Shown in pieces: positions 32,505 to 46,028 of a DNA stretch of 64,000 nucleotides. The notes beneath the pieces are model-generated. The model was not told where the DNA came from. It made no database searches and was given only the letters and a program-made list of their open reading frames with translations. The stretch is from Owenia fusiformis. Taxonomy: Eukaryota > Annelida > Polychaeta > Sabellida > Oweniidae. Location of the stretch: positions 32,801,375 through 32,865,374 of the forward strand of contig CAIIXF020000005.1 in NCBI GenBank assembly GCA_903813345.2. The letters are read 5' to 3'. Every line of letters starts with the position of its first letter. Position 1 is the stretch's first letter. Position numbers and translations under genes: made by a program.

Positions 32505-32642
32505 TTATGCACGGTCGGTTTGGATACATGAAATATCCCTTGGGATACAATATATCTTCCCTTGGTCCCTTCGGTCCCTCGGGAAGATATATTGTATATC
32601 CCTCGGGATATTCCCTGTATCCAAAACCTCCTAGTGCATAAC
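32504..32642. repeat. Palindrome with GGTCCCTTCGGTCCC loop
   Basis: Arms of about 60 bp, GTTATGCACGG to GTGCATAAC, with AATATATCTTCCC pairing with GGGAAGATATATT around the loop TTGGTCCCTTCGGTCCCTC. Confidence 0.8.
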
Positions 32643-33410
32643 CCCTATGTATCCTCTACTTTGGAAAGTATGCTCCTCTTTGGTCAATACGAGAGTAGCA
32701 CTCTGTATCCATAACTCAAACACATGAGTGAACTCATTTGAGAACATCGCAGGACAACTTGGAGAAGGTCATTCTCATCTTTAAAGGTCTTACCGCACTG
32801 ATTAGCATTCCATTCTCCATAAAAATAATAAAAAAAGATAATGCATGACAGAAGAGTATGATGCATGGTCTTAGACCTCAAGACTTAGCTCCTCTATAGC
32901 TGCAGTGGTCTTTAATGCTGATTTGCGGACAGAAGCGTTATAAAGCTGGATGACTGGCTTCAAATTGGGTATTTTCAAAAACTCAACCATGAATTGTGCA
33001 GACTGTTATACCTGGTGAAAATCCAGGAAATTAAATAAATATTATTATTATGAAATTATACTTGAATTTGAGTTGTATAGCAACACCATAACAACAAAGC
33101 AACTGATAAAACAAACAAGATATGTTGTTCAGTTAAATCGGGCGCTTCCAAATTGGTTATAGCAGGGGGAAGAAGGAGGTACGGATTCTGGACACCTGCT
33201 TAGGAGGATGTTCTGTAATAGGTGAATTAGATACTTTCATCAGTAATACGAAAATGTTACATATAATATTTTCATGAAAAAGTTGCCCCAGGAATTGTGA
33301 TGTCATCTAATTTTTTTCTAAAACTACAATTAAAGTCCGAATACTTCAAAGTACAATTTATGAAAATTTGAAGACAATCAGTGCAGTCCTGTTACTTTTG
33401 GAACACCCTG

Positions 33411-35382
33411 TATTTCTGTACCTCAATATCAGATATTGTCAGTTTAATCAAATCATGATATGGATACATACCATACTTGAACATGTAAACTGGATATTAC
33501 TGCAAATATGTCCTCCATCTCAGCACCTGTCATTTGTCATTTCAGCATCATGTCAATTGTTTGTAAAGATTCCACTGCCATCTTTGTAACTCGCTTATTG
33601 CTCAAGTTTTACCTTAGAGTGGAAGAACATTATACTCTTTATAGTCTATTATTAATGGTGGCGGTCATGTTGTCTTTTATTTGATGTGAAATATATAAAT
33701 ATGAAATCTTAAAAAATAAAGGTTTGCTTCAGGTGAACTTATGCATACAAAAAATTATATTTGTTGATTAATACTATTCTAGTACTTAAACTTGTGATGC
33801 ATAACAATGTCACTTGCTTATGTCTCAAAATAAAAAAAAACTGTCAAAATCTAATACTGTAGGAGATGGATTCATATTTGCACTCTAGTACAAGGAAATT
33901 CAAATTCAAACCTTAAAGGGTTACAACAAGCTTCCTGTATAAAAACAATATGTCGGCTCCAGGCGAGTCTACTAGATCAGTCCATTTTTAAGAAATGGGG
34001 GGAGTTCCATCAGTTTATTGAGATTGTCTTGGAGATAAAGTAATCCATCTACAATGATTATGTAAACATGATTGAGAGAGAGAGTGATTGTTCAAAGAAT
34101 GCATGTATTTTAGAGTCAGTGGAATGTGTTGGTATTAATATAATCTCCCCAAATTGAATTGACAGCAAGAAAATCCACTCAATCTTTTGACAAGAAGCAG
34201 GACATGCAAAAGTACACTGCCCAGGGATATTCAAAAGAAGATCTGAAAATTTGCACATATTTTCAATTGGCCAAATTAAACAGGAGCCAAATGAAGTCTA
34301 CTGAATTAGGTACTACTGTATATATTGTTTGAAAATGTTTACCTTAGAAGTAAGCGTAAGCCAAACATTTGTTTGTGAGTATCCAAATTATTTAGTATAA
34401 AAAGTGCTATGGATTGAAAATCATAGATATACATGACTATGTATGTAGACTTGTTTTAAATTCTTTTTTTCAGTATGTCACTTCACCTGTGCAATTACAT
34501 AATTACAACTGAAGTACATAAGAAATGTCCGCAAAGAAAAAATGGGATAGCTGCAACTAGACCATAAGATGAACTCAAGAAATGGTGTGGTACAGTTAGT
34601 AACATAGGTTTAGAAAAATCTACATCATCTAAATCATTGGACATTGTAGACACTGTTACTGCAATCAAAATGTAGGGGAACATTAGGCAAGACACATATT
34701 TAAGCATTATAAGGGGAGTGTTATGCTTGTTTCATGTTTTTGTCCTTAGTGATTATATAACTTTAATTGACATCTTGTATCATTACATGATTACATTAGT
34801 CACAACTACTCACTAAAACTACAATCTACTACTAAACTACAAACTATAACTTTATAAAAATATACATGATTTAAAGTCCCCGTCTAAAGTTTGAAAATAT
34901 TTTTTTATCATTCATTTACTATTTGTCAGGACTTAAAAAGTGATTTTAGAGATTTTTTAACAAAAAAAACATTTTTGAAAAAAAAAGTTGTGAGCATTTC
35001 ATTTCTCAAATATTCAAATTTCCCGCCATTTTTCAATTTTGGTATTTAAACTTTTGATGAAACAAATATTCTAATAAGAATAAATTAGGTTTGCTTCTTC
35101 CTTCCTCAAAGGTGTGTGTGTGAAGTTCATTGTCAGGATTTGCCAAATTGTACTATGAGCAGCTGAATGCTAGGCAAATCTAGCAAAGGATGAACATTTT
35201 TTATTACATGTATTAGTCATTTTGTTGAGCTAGATGTCCTCGTTAAACTTTTTTGAAGTGATACTCATCAGGGTGCATCCATCTTAAGAATAATTAACAA
35301 CAAATGTGTCTGTGTAATTAAGTTTGGGTACAGACCTTGATGATGGGGATACTCACATTATCAAACCATTTTTTATTTGCAG
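33411..35382. other. AT-rich DNA, no gene recognised
   Basis: No coherent exon or repeat identified apart from short homopolymer runs near 34964-34990. Confidence 0.35.
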
Positions 35383-35971
35383 ATCCCTTGACTCTCAGGA
35401 AGGGTGAAAATCAACAAAACTCCCATTTAAAAAATCAGGAGAGGACTGAAGGAACATGGACCATTCTTGGAAACCACATTTTCAGCATAGAATTCTGTGT
35501 ATTTTAATCGAGGTAGGTTTTAGGTTAACCAGGCAATTTTACAATTTGAATAAGCTCGGAACCTAGAATCTGAATTTTTGTATCAAATTCTTTTTTTCTC
35601 CATATTTTTTCTACAAGTCCCAGAAAAAAACACCTGATTCTGCCAAATGATTGCCAGGTATGATATTGTAAATGCTGTAATGAACCTGCTGGCCCTAAAC
35701 CAACTCTTCATAAAGAGTATATGTGTTAAGATGTAATACATTGATGTGAAGAGTAAACAAAAATATGCGAGAACAGCTGCTAGTATACCTTTTGCTGACA
35801 ATAAAACTTCCTTGGAATTACAAACCTCCACATTTTTTTCAAAAATTTGATTTTGAAGTTGTCGGACACATTTTTAAGAGGATCTATTGGTATTATTTTT
35901 ATACAGGATCATCAAATAAATGGATCAGAAGATAGATTCTGCGATAGCAATAGAAGAGTCCCCTCGGAATG
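35383..35971 (+). CDS. Candidate 5' exons of an unrecognised plus-strand gene
   Basis: Two well-bounded exons. 35383-35512 lies between TTTTTTATTTGCAG and GTAGGTTT. 35907-35971 lies between ATTTTTATACAG and GTAAGCC. In the second, ATG 35920 opens 17 codons (MDQKIDSAIAIEESPRN) plus one base. The first would then be untranslated, although it also holds an ATG in another frame that stays open across the junction. The start at 35920 is preferred because that frame continues into the exon at 41289. The product is acidic and hydrophilic. No family was recognised, and the exons are inferred from splice signals only. Confidence 0.35.
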
Positions 35972-37874
35972 GTAAGCCAATTTGAACATGTTATTTGGAA
36001 ACTAATAGTGAGATTTTCTAATACAATGTGATGCAAAAATTGCAACCCTCTGAATTTTTCTTTGTTTATAGTGCTTTATTTCCGTGGTATGCATAGTTGG
36101 CATCAATGACTCTGATTTCAAGAAATAAAAATGTGTTTAAATAATTAAGAAAAATTACTAACAACCCATTAATCACCAATTATACATATATTACTAGTAG
36201 TTTGAGTTGGGTAGAATGTCTGAATTATTATCATTTCACCAATACAATTCCCTTGTATATGCTTAAACTATGCTTAAAACTAAGTGTTAGCAATTTAAAT
36301 ATGAACATTTCTCATACATAAGCATGTATTTGCACTGTGGGAAGCATAACTTGTTCAAAATGGCATTCTTATCTGATTTATGTGCTCTTTACAGGTAAAA
36401 CCGTTTAGTAATTAGAAAACAAAGTGTAGCACATTCTTTGAAGGTCAAAGCACATATACAAAATATTGTATATTAATTAATGAATAATGGAAGGAAACTT
36501 GATTATTTTCAAGTAGAGGGTCTGGTAACGCTTAAGCAGTAAGCCCCACCATTATCATCCTTGAACTTGAGTAATACTTTAATTCCAGGAGTGTAGCCAG
36601 GTCGTAGCCAGGGGGGACTTGTTGAGAAAGTATTAACAAATTATAGTTTGAAATGCTTAGAATGCACCATATTCAATGCAAATTCTTAAAAATTTCGGAG
36701 GGTGAACCCCTTTCCCCCTGAATTCAATATAGAAGTTTAAGATGTATATTAGAAAAAATGAATGCACATATTACAGTTTTAATTCCGAAATACCTTGAAA
36801 ACACATTGAATTGAAATTAGTTGAGGTTTTTCATGGGAGAGAATTTTGAATAGAATGCTGAAATGTTATAAATAAGGTATACTTTATATATGCATTGAAA
36901 AATCAGGGATGTTTTAAATTTATATGTTTACAAAAGTATATTGCTCTATTTTAAAGTTGTATTTATTGGAAAAATAGTAATGTGAGTGTTTTCTTTACCT
37001 ATTGCTAGATAGATGTCAGCATTTTTCTGTGTGTTATTTTTCTAGTATATTCCATTCTAACAGTTTGTTGCATGTTTTATGACAGCCAAGTATAATATTT
37101 TTTTAAATTAATTATGTATGTTCTGCTTGTTTTAAATATATTGTAGCTTCTTGGTAATGGCTCAATACTGTTATTTACTTATGCCAATTAGTTAATAATT
37201 AGTTGATAATTAGGGAATAATTGCAGAGTCATGTTGTGATTCTGGCTACTTTAAACCTCTTGAGGGTGGAGGGTCAGTAGGGCTATTGAATGTATAAATG
37301 ACCATGACCAATGGTGCCTTCAAAATGTAAGAATGTTTTTTTTAAATATTCCCCTATTTAGAGAAAGATACACATGTATCTAAATTCTTTGTTTTTCTAA
37401 TGTTGCCCTGCATATTAACTTGTGATAATATATATTCCGCAAGTTATGCCAAACATTCCATGAGCAATATCTACAAGTATGGTATTTTCAATTAATCAGA
37501 TATACTCCCAAGTGTTCATAGACTAAATTTTCATCAAAATGAGTTCCTCTTAGATTTCTTTCCCAGGACCAATTGCCAATGTTTGATATTAACACTTGCC
37601 ATTACTATTCCTGTGCCAGATATATCCTATATCTGGCATGATTATCATAAGCAATTTTTCCACTTATTTAATCTAATTCAACATAATATTTCAAACCTTT
37701 GTTCTTGCTTTCTTGTTTGTAAACAAAGCTTTGGATTTATAAGATACACTCTATGCAGACTGTGCTATACAAAAACAAGTGGTGTGGATATCATGTGCGC
37801 AAGGTGCAGATATTAACGGTCATTTTTGAATTTGATTTCGTAATTTTGTCACCAACTTAGGCATGTTGGGTACT
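35972..37874. other. AT-rich DNA, possible intron
   Basis: No gene seen. A short GTAGCCAGGTCGTAGCCAGG doubling occurs near 36593-36612. Confidence 0.3.
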
Positions 37875-38385
37875 CAATTATATTCATACATGTGTACAGG
37901 TTCCCTAATAAAAAGGAAATTGAGGAAATAGACTTAAAGACACATCAAGCAATAGTACTCCAAATCTCCAAAGCAAATAATTTGAAATTGCAGCTGTGTC
38001 ATTGCATAGACAGCATTGATTCAATATTGTTGATCAAGATGACCTTTCTTGACAAATAATATTTGCATTTTGATTTCTGTGTGATTTTATACAAAATGGG
38101 AAACATTAAACAACCTTCCTCTAAACAAGCGAAAGCGACAATATGCATATAGTAATGCTTTGCTTGTTTAGATAAATGTTTTTCTTTTTCTAAAATTCAC
38201 ACAGAAGGTTTATGACTTTCAAAATGCAAAAATAATTTTTATCGATTGGTCACCTCTATCACTAATACTGAATGAAGGCTGTAAACTGTAATAAAGCAGC
38301 AATTTCAAATTCTTTGCTATGGAGCATGGATGAATATAATTGGAAACAAAATTTCCTTTTTAATATGTATCCTCTACAAATGGAT
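37875..38385. mobile_element. Imperfect fold-back element
   Basis: Arms of about 200 bp are inverted copies at roughly 70-75% by eye, from CAATTATATTCATACATG to ATGGATGAATATAATTG, around a short loop near 38140. Non-coding and old. Confidence 0.5.
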
Positions 38386-41288
38386 GACTATAATTGTTTA
38401 TGAAATATCACGAATTCCTTAAAAATGACGATCAGTATCCTCAGCTTGTGCACATGGTTTCTGCACCCCTTGTTTTTGTTTAGCACAGTCTGTATAGGGT
38501 GAGATAGGCCCTTCAAAACCTTATAAGTTGAAAATGTCCCAGCAAGCAAAACATCATGAACAAGGTCTTATGTTATGGATACATCAAATAATCACCAATA
38601 AACCACTTCAACTTACATCAAATATGACATGAACCAATATATATAATATAATATAATAGTATATCTCACTGCCTATCCTTATGTTAAGAACATAATGTAA
38701 AAACCAAAGTGAAATAGTGTTTCGTGATTTCATTCGGTCATTAACCATTGATTAATTCAACAGATATTGTGAGAAGAATAGTTTGTCCCTGTGGGACCAA
38801 AATCATTTTATGCATAATTAGATTCAGATTTTTATTATGAGATCACGCAACAGTTTCCTCAATTATTTAAACTAAACCAATAATTTCCAAATGTAATAAT
38901 CATGGGTCAAAGAAAAGAACATTACTCAAAAATGTAACTCAGGTTGGTCTTCAACTGCAAAACAAAACATCCAAGGCATAAAACATTCTTAAATACTCCT
39001 TTCCAAAATAATGTTACATGTTCACTAGATTATTCAGATTCAGAATATTTTGTTACAATTGAAAAATGGATAATAGTAATACACATACTAGTGCCTATTT
39101 CCAAGTATTTTACTGAAACATAATTCCTATTTCAAAATTATTCTATTGAGAACATTTCTATAGTAGTATATTGATTCTTGTTCATTTCTTCTTACTTCAT
39201 AGAAAAGGAAAATTAAAAAGGAACTTCTGAATCTAAATTAAATAGAATTGGTTCCTGTGATATGTCAGATATATGACTGTAGCACGCTGCATGGATCATA
39301 ACCGTTAAAGTCTATTCGGATCAATGTTTGGCAATTTTGGCTGATAACTACTAATTAACAATTTCATGGATACTAGGATTTGAACAGAAATTCAATAGAC
39401 TTTAAGCAGTAAAGAAGAAATATGTTTCCGAGTGTAATAACAAAGCGTTTCCATACATTGTTTGTTCATGACCATAAGGGTAAGTGGAATTTATTTTTAT
39501 GTCATAAATCATATACGATGGCATGTGAAGGAACTAATAATCTAAGTTTACTTGTAAAATATGTTTTATTCAAATACAAATTAATACGTTCTTTATGGAC
39601 TTTAACAATAAAATTCTAGTGATATTTTACTTGTGCCTCTTGCTTATCATGTGGAAGTTAAATAATACAAATTATTTGTGCCTATATATGTGAAATGTAG
39701 TGTGGTCACCAACAGCTTTCATTATTGAAACATATTGATGAAATAATGATTATTCTGCTCATCATTTTACCGTGTAAGGGTCAACCTTGGTTAATGTGGA
39801 AAATTGGAGATCAGCATACTATAAATATACAGATTGGAGCACTCAATCAAAAACTGTCAGTGTGAAAAAAGTTATATGATAAATTTTCTCAAACTGTTTC
39901 TGACCTATACACTTGTGAAAAAAACATATTACCACCAAAATAAATGTGAAGTAATTTTGCTGTATATTCAGGGAGCAATATTGAAACCATGGATGTTATT
40001 AATCAAAATAGATTGAAAATGTGGAAGACAATTCATTTCGTTTTCCCTGTCCATTTTCTCATTATCTTAAGGTCAGATTAGTGGAAACACTTTTCCAGTG
40101 ATAACAAATAACAAAAAAGGCGATTCAAATCACAGATCTAAGTATATTTTTCTGTTCATTAGATGCTGCAATGAGCAAAAGCGCAACTGAACAGATTTAT
40201 GACAGATATGAATTCATAATTTGTCTATTCCTTGTTATAGTGCCTTTTCCTCATTACCACTCAGAGGCTAAATGACATAGAAGATGTCCATTGCAGATAT
40301 ACTGTAAACTGGTTGATTGTAACTGATCATATAATCTTTATTTTGTTTCGAAATGTTGCACATGATTTTGGTATTGAGTGTTTGAGACATCCTTGAGTTT
40401 CTCAAAATGAACAAATTACAGAATCTAGAGAATATTCTCGCAAGATAATCTACAGCATGAATGGTAAACTGTAAGGTCATGAGTAATGATTATTTTAATC
40501 AGACAATTTCTTATATGTGTTCCATTAAGTTGTTTGTCTTAAAATGCATCATTCAACAGATCTGATATGGACAACTTTCAGATGTTGTTAGTGTTATCTG
40601 TTTTATCTATCCAGAGACAAACTGAACAAGTGGTTGTTTGAAGTGATTTGTATGGGATTCCATAGTGATTTCATCCCTTACACTGTGCGTTTTAATTGTG
40701 AGAATGCTTTATCTCCATTGATGAGAGATTATTATTGAAAGAAAAGGAAATATGTAAGCATGAATTTCAAGAGTAAAAAAATAAAACATGTCATAATATT
40801 TCATTGATAATGGTTGATAGGGGGGTGTTGGACATCTCCTTGTGTATCAGATCATAGTTTGGGATATTGGAGGTTTTTGTTCGAAATGAATAGAAAGCCA
40901 GATTCAAAAGGGTAAAAAACAATGAGCATCTTAAGATTAAAAAACATATCAGGGATTTATCAACAAAGGAGGAACTGGAAAACACATTATGGTCAACAGA
41001 GGTCAAGATTTTGATTTGGGTTATATTATATGATATGGTTGATTCAGATGTTCTATTTGATTTCATTTTGTTATATTTGGCTTGATAAGATGCTGTTGCA
41101 TAATCCTTCTTGATATAATGCCTGGATTTTACTATCATATGCATTTAAGCAAGCCACTGTATCTAAGTATTTACTTAAGCCCTGATGAATTGATAGCATA
41201 ATTTAGGAAAATACAAACAATACAAAGGATTTTAGAAATATGTTTCCCGTACAAGTTGCTTTTGCTAAAGCTTTTTCAATGATGCAAG
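38386..41288. other. AT-rich DNA, possible intron
   Basis: Nothing firm. An ATAAT-type microsatellite lies near 38639-38665. Confidence 0.3.
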
Positions 41289-41345
41289 GTGAAAGTAAGG
41301 AGCACAAAGTGGAATCTGAGGTACAGAGCTCCACTAGGAGAAGAG
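41289..41345 (+). CDS. Candidate internal exon of the same unrecognised gene
   Basis: 57 nt between ATGATGCAAG (a weak acceptor) and GTATTTG. With one base carried over from 35971 it reads GESKEHKVESEVQSSTRRR and leaves one base over, so phase 1 is kept on both sides. The stretch is charged and not AT-rich like its surroundings. No family recognised. Confidence 0.3.
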
Positions 41346-41593
41346 GTATTTGTAAATAATATTAAACCTGCACTTATATAAGGGGTTTTTGTCATCTACA
41401 ATTTGCAAGAGAATTTCTCCTTTCCATTTTTGAGTATGTACTGAATATATATGAACTTATTTTACAAAGATTTTCCTATCTTCAGACTTGAGTATTTAGA
41501 TCAATATTGGCTGTAGATGGTTGATATGGTGGTGTTGCTCATCTAGCATTTTGATAAGTAAATATGATTACTTTTAAAAAGACATTTTGTAAT

Positions 41594-42127
41594 CACACCC
41601 GGTGATGGGAAGAAATGAACAGAGGGGGGATTTCTGCTACAAAATTCAACATCTTATTTTTTTAGGAGAAAGTTAAGGATTGAATTGCTAAATTAATGTA
41701 AAATGTGTTAGGGCTTCTAGGATTCTTTTGACCGATAGACTTCTAAGATATGAGATCTATTAGAAAAGTCATAATGTCAGCAAAAGTCTATGTTTTTGCT
41801 ATGAATCGAGCAACAATGGTCTACATGACCTGTTATAAATACTTGTAAGTGATGCTATTATCACAAAATTAATGCTGGCTTTTTGAAATTAAAATTAACA
41901 AAATTTTTGCACATTGGTGATGTTACACCTTTTCCAATTGACCTCATATCTTAGAAGATGGTCGGTTCAAAATGATTCATAGAAGACCTAACATATTATA
42001 CCGTGTCGAGCACCTATTCATTTAGCAATATAATTGTAAACTTTCTCCTAAAAAACGTTGTTGAATTTTCTTGCAGAAATCGCCACATATCCCCCCTCTG
42101 TTCATTTCTTCCAATCACCAGGCGTGG
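41594..42127. mobile_element. Fold-back element with 160-185 bp arms
   Basis: Left arm about 41594-41755 and right arm about 41942-42127 share inverted blocks such as GAAGAAATGAACAGAGGGGG, TTTTTTAGGAGAAAGTT and TTCTAAGATATGAG. About 185 bp of unrelated loop lies between. Non-coding. Confidence 0.7.
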
Positions 42128-45016
42128 TAATGGCTAAATATTTATTGGGGGTTTGTCTGAACATAAATTGTGTTTTTTTGTTTTGTTTATTCATTATCAT
42201 TATTTTACTAAATGCAGCATTGGTGTTTGAAAAAGAAAAAATCTCTTTTCTAGCTGCCTTGAGTTCTATCTTCTATTTTATATTGTTTATCTCACCAATA
42301 ATTTCAGTTTCCATAACCTGGTGCAAGAATAAAAAACAATTTTGACTCTTAATACTCCAGAGTGTTTGGATTTATAGACAATTCTTTCAGTGTTATCCAA
42401 TCCGTTATCACCTTACTAGGTTGTGTTGCCTTTGGCATCATACAAATAATCTCAAAGCTCTTTACAAAGTACTTTATGCCAGGGGGAATCATTAAATCAA
42501 AATTAATAGCAATGTTTTCAATATGAATCCTTGTGTATGATTTGCACTAAAACAATGACATTTTTCATTTGTGTGCTTTTGCAATGTTGATGAGAGTTGA
42601 GCCTTTTCAAAGCTTCTGAGCTTGTTAACTTGAAATTTTATGTATTTCCATTGATATATTCTTCTTAAACTCCTGTTGTTTGCTCTTTTAATAGTAAAAA
42701 TTCTTACCACAAGAACTAACTATAGATTGATATTGTTTTGATATGATATATCTTTGTGTTATTTATTTAGTATCATTTTAATGCTTTTGTTAAGTTTGAA
42801 AGACAAACATATTGTGTTTATATATTGTTTTATTTGTTTTGATTTATTGCCCCTAATGTTTTAGTCATTGCCTTGTATTATGCTTATCAGAAATTGTTTG
42901 TGGTAGCTTTTATTTTAACACTTAAAATGTTGAATATCAAACTATTGAATTTCTGTGGATATAAATAATAATAGCTATCATCGACTATCACTTTATTCTG
43001 AAAGATCAATACCTAATCCCATAAAATGTCAATCTATTCACTTGGGGATAGTGAAGCAAAATGCTATTTATTAAAGCATGAGTAGAACTGAACTTGTAGA
43101 CAGAAATTAACTCTATTTTTTGTCAAAAGATGGTGCAGGTGCATGAACCAGGCCTAGATATTTACATCTTGGATGGAAATTGAACTCAGATATTTAGTCA
43201 TATTGAACTCTGGAAACGTTTTTGTTCTAAAAAAAAAGAAAAAAAAAGATTGTATCATGGAAAGGTTTTGTTATGAGACAAATGTTGCCTTTTTACACTA
43301 AGATATCATACCATTTAATCATCTTCCTAGAAGTAACGATAGAGGGGAATTTATTCCTTGAAAAATATATTCATAAATGAAATGTCAGAAATGTTAAATG
43401 AATATATGACTTTTTTCACCACCAGAAGTGTGATGATAACAGCATTTATATTGAATAAAACTTGTTGATATTTGATATTACTCAGAACAAATAGCTAAGC
43501 ACAAGTGCTTACTGAAAAGGACCAAAAGTTGTAAAATGGAACCTAGCAAGAAAAATTCTAAGTGTATACCAGTCATAAAACCAAAAACTATCCCAAAACC
43601 ATGATCTAATGTGAAAGGAAACAATGTCAAATATCCCCTTTCCCTTACCATATTCAAGAACCAGTATCACAATCCAAGACCAGATTATTAGTTATTGTGT
43701 AAATTTATCAAGGCTATGTCATCAATACTGGTAATTTGGTGACATTTAAAAACACTTTGCAATACCAGAGGTTCTTCATCATGGAATACTATCACCCTCT
43801 CTTTTTGCGGGCACTTTTGATTTAGAATTGGTGGAATCAATGGACGAATCAAATTGGTTGTAACAAACACATGATTTAAATGTCACTTCTCAAAAGGTAT
43901 TCTCAACGAACTGTATAGCAACGGTATAATAAACAATTTCTGATGGCAAATTGCAAAGTCCTAAGTATTCACTTAATTCCTACAAATTATTCTACATTTT
44001 TCGTACAAATGAATCCTTATAACATTAGATATAAAATGTTATAAAAAAGGTGAATTTAATGGGTAGGAAACACAAAGAAATTAATTTTTGTAAAAGTATG
44101 TACTTTTTTACAATAGTAAACTTCCGGAATTTTTAAGATTGTATCGGAACCCTCACCTACTCAATCAGGGAGATTGGCACGGAAAATCAGAGCAATAAAA
44201 CACAAACAGGTTTTTAGATGTGATGTATATCAGAATGGTGGTCCTTTTAGAACCTCAAAAGTAAAACTAACCAAAGAATGTGTAATAATCTGAATCATAA
44301 GTTGCAATAACAAGTTATTGATTGATGATTTTTATAATATGGGATATCACAGGTTCATCTTTATTTTTAAGATAAGTGCAGCTTTGAAGACTTAACTTAT
44401 CAATTGTTTATAATGTCCTATAATTATCACTTTTCTTCTTCATAAGTCTCTCAGTCTCTCATAAGTCAAGCTTTTAAGTTAAAAGTGCCTCCATGCAAAG
44501 TTTAAAAATCGGTATTTTTAATTATTCAAATACGATTTATATTAAAGAGTATATTAAAGAATTTTTGAAAAAGGTAGAAATTTGAAGAAAATCATGCTCA
44601 CCCTTTGTTTTTGAAATAATTTAATTTTATGTTAATTTGACTATACCTGTACTCTATATTGTACAGAATTTTTTTTGTCATATGGCAGACTCAGATTTAG
44701 CAATCTTTACCTCAGGAAGATACAGTCATCTTTCATCTTAAAGGTCAAATGTGCAAGATGAAATTAATTGTGACATCTCCTGTCTATAATCCACAACATG
44801 GTAACAAAAAAATGTTGCTATGGATATTAATGCTTATTCTAAAAAATTTGCTATGATCTTGTTACAATGGTTTTTGTTGCTATGGGTATCTATGAATTAA
44901 AAAATACATATGCTTTGACTTCAAAGCAATGGAAAGAATGAAGTTCCATTAATTTGAAGCAATTTTACTCTAATTACTACTTAGTTTTATCATAATGGTG
45001 AAAAAATGGATCGTTA
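42128..45016. other. AT-rich DNA
   Basis: No supported gene. The minus-strand frame at 43688-43870 has a somewhat protein-like composition but no usable acceptor. Confidence 0.3.
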
Positions 45017-46028
45017 TCCCATCGAACAGAATTCTAGGGGAATACAGGAAAGCTGTTTGTCCGTACATTTGTCCTAGCGATAATTCAAATACGGATCGAA
45101 GGATTATGCCTTATTGGTGAAGGATTTTTGTTCAAGAATGAATGTCCAATAAAAATTGCTTCCATTTTTCTTAAAAAATGTAATTTTTGTAAAAAAAAAA
45201 ACTTTAATAAATCAAATACAAGTTGACAATGTTTGCTCAAATTTTATATGCTGATGCCTTGGAACACAGGACCTCTGCTTGAGAAGAAATTTTCAAGATG
45301 GTACCATGGTTCAAATTTCATATATTTTCAGAAATTTCCGTATATTTTTAAAATGTTTTAAATTTACAATTTTTCCATATATCTCTAGGACACCTATTTA
45401 CCTGTGGTAAATTTACGATTTGACATGATCAAAATAATATAGCAGAATGCAAGTACCATGATTACAAATGTTAATGATTTTAAAAACCCAATTTCAATAG
45501 CTCCATGCTCGTAAATAACATTCAAATACAAGTTGATGGGCAATTTTGGTTGAAATTTTATATGCTGAAGCCTTGAAACAAAAGAGCTCTTCTTGAGAAG
45601 AAATTTTCAAGATGGTACCATTGGTTCAAATTTCATATATTTTCATAAATTTCCGTATATTTTTAAAATGTTTTAAATTTACAATTTTTCCATATATCTC
45701 TAGGACACCTATTTACCTGTGGTAAATTTACGATTTGACGTGATCAAAATAGTATAGCAGAATGCAAGTACCATATATGATTACAAATGTTAATGATTTA
45801 AAAACCCAATTTCAATAGCTCCATGCTCGTAAATAACATTCAAAATATCTCCCAAAATTAATGAAATAAGTAATCTTCCCAAGGGTGCTGAATTTCACAA
45901 ATACCACCATTTTTTGTAAAAATATCTTTGATGAAGGAACTCTGTTCAAGAAGAAATTTTCAAGAAAGCCACACTATGTTTTGTTCATTGGGATTTGCTA
46001 CTCTGTATCCAGAGTTGTTGTTTTCTAG
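45017..46028 (+). mobile_element. Helitron-like non-autonomous element, copy 3
   Basis: It starts TCCCATCGAACAGAA after an A and ends CTAG before a T. The 3' hairpin is ACTCTG, TATC, CAGAGT at 46000-46015, perfect although its sequence differs from copies 1 and 2. The interior has drifted and contains a 310 bp tandem duplication. Confidence 0.65.
45213..45842. repeat. 310 bp tandem duplication
   Basis: Two units begin at CAAATACAAGTTGA (45213 and 45523), nearly identical over about 300 bp, inside Helitron-like copy 3. Confidence 0.9.

Larger units (their letters stand above)
30371..33410. mobile_element. Outer mariner-like inverted-repeat element
   Basis: The ends CAGGGTGTTCCAAAAGTAAC and its complement are perfect over about 23 bp and flanked by TA on both sides. 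Weaker similarity extends to about 80 bp (shared CTTCAAAATTTT). A smaller element of related type (30465-31497) is nested inside, followed by a cluster of palindromes. No transposase of its own was recognised. Confidence 0.65.

Noticed and set aside
32684-32881. Minus-strand frame with NANQCGKTFKDENDLL
   Set aside because: Possibly an old transposon remnant, but the match is too short to name and lies inside the outer mariner-like element.
39412-39479. Possible exon with a strong GTAAGTGG donor
   Set aside because: Read in phase after the exon ending at 35971 it meets a stop before the donor. No family pattern.
43688-43870. Minus-strand 60-residue frame with protein-like composition
   Set aside because: A stop lies just upstream in frame, with no usable acceptor between, and there is no clear donor.
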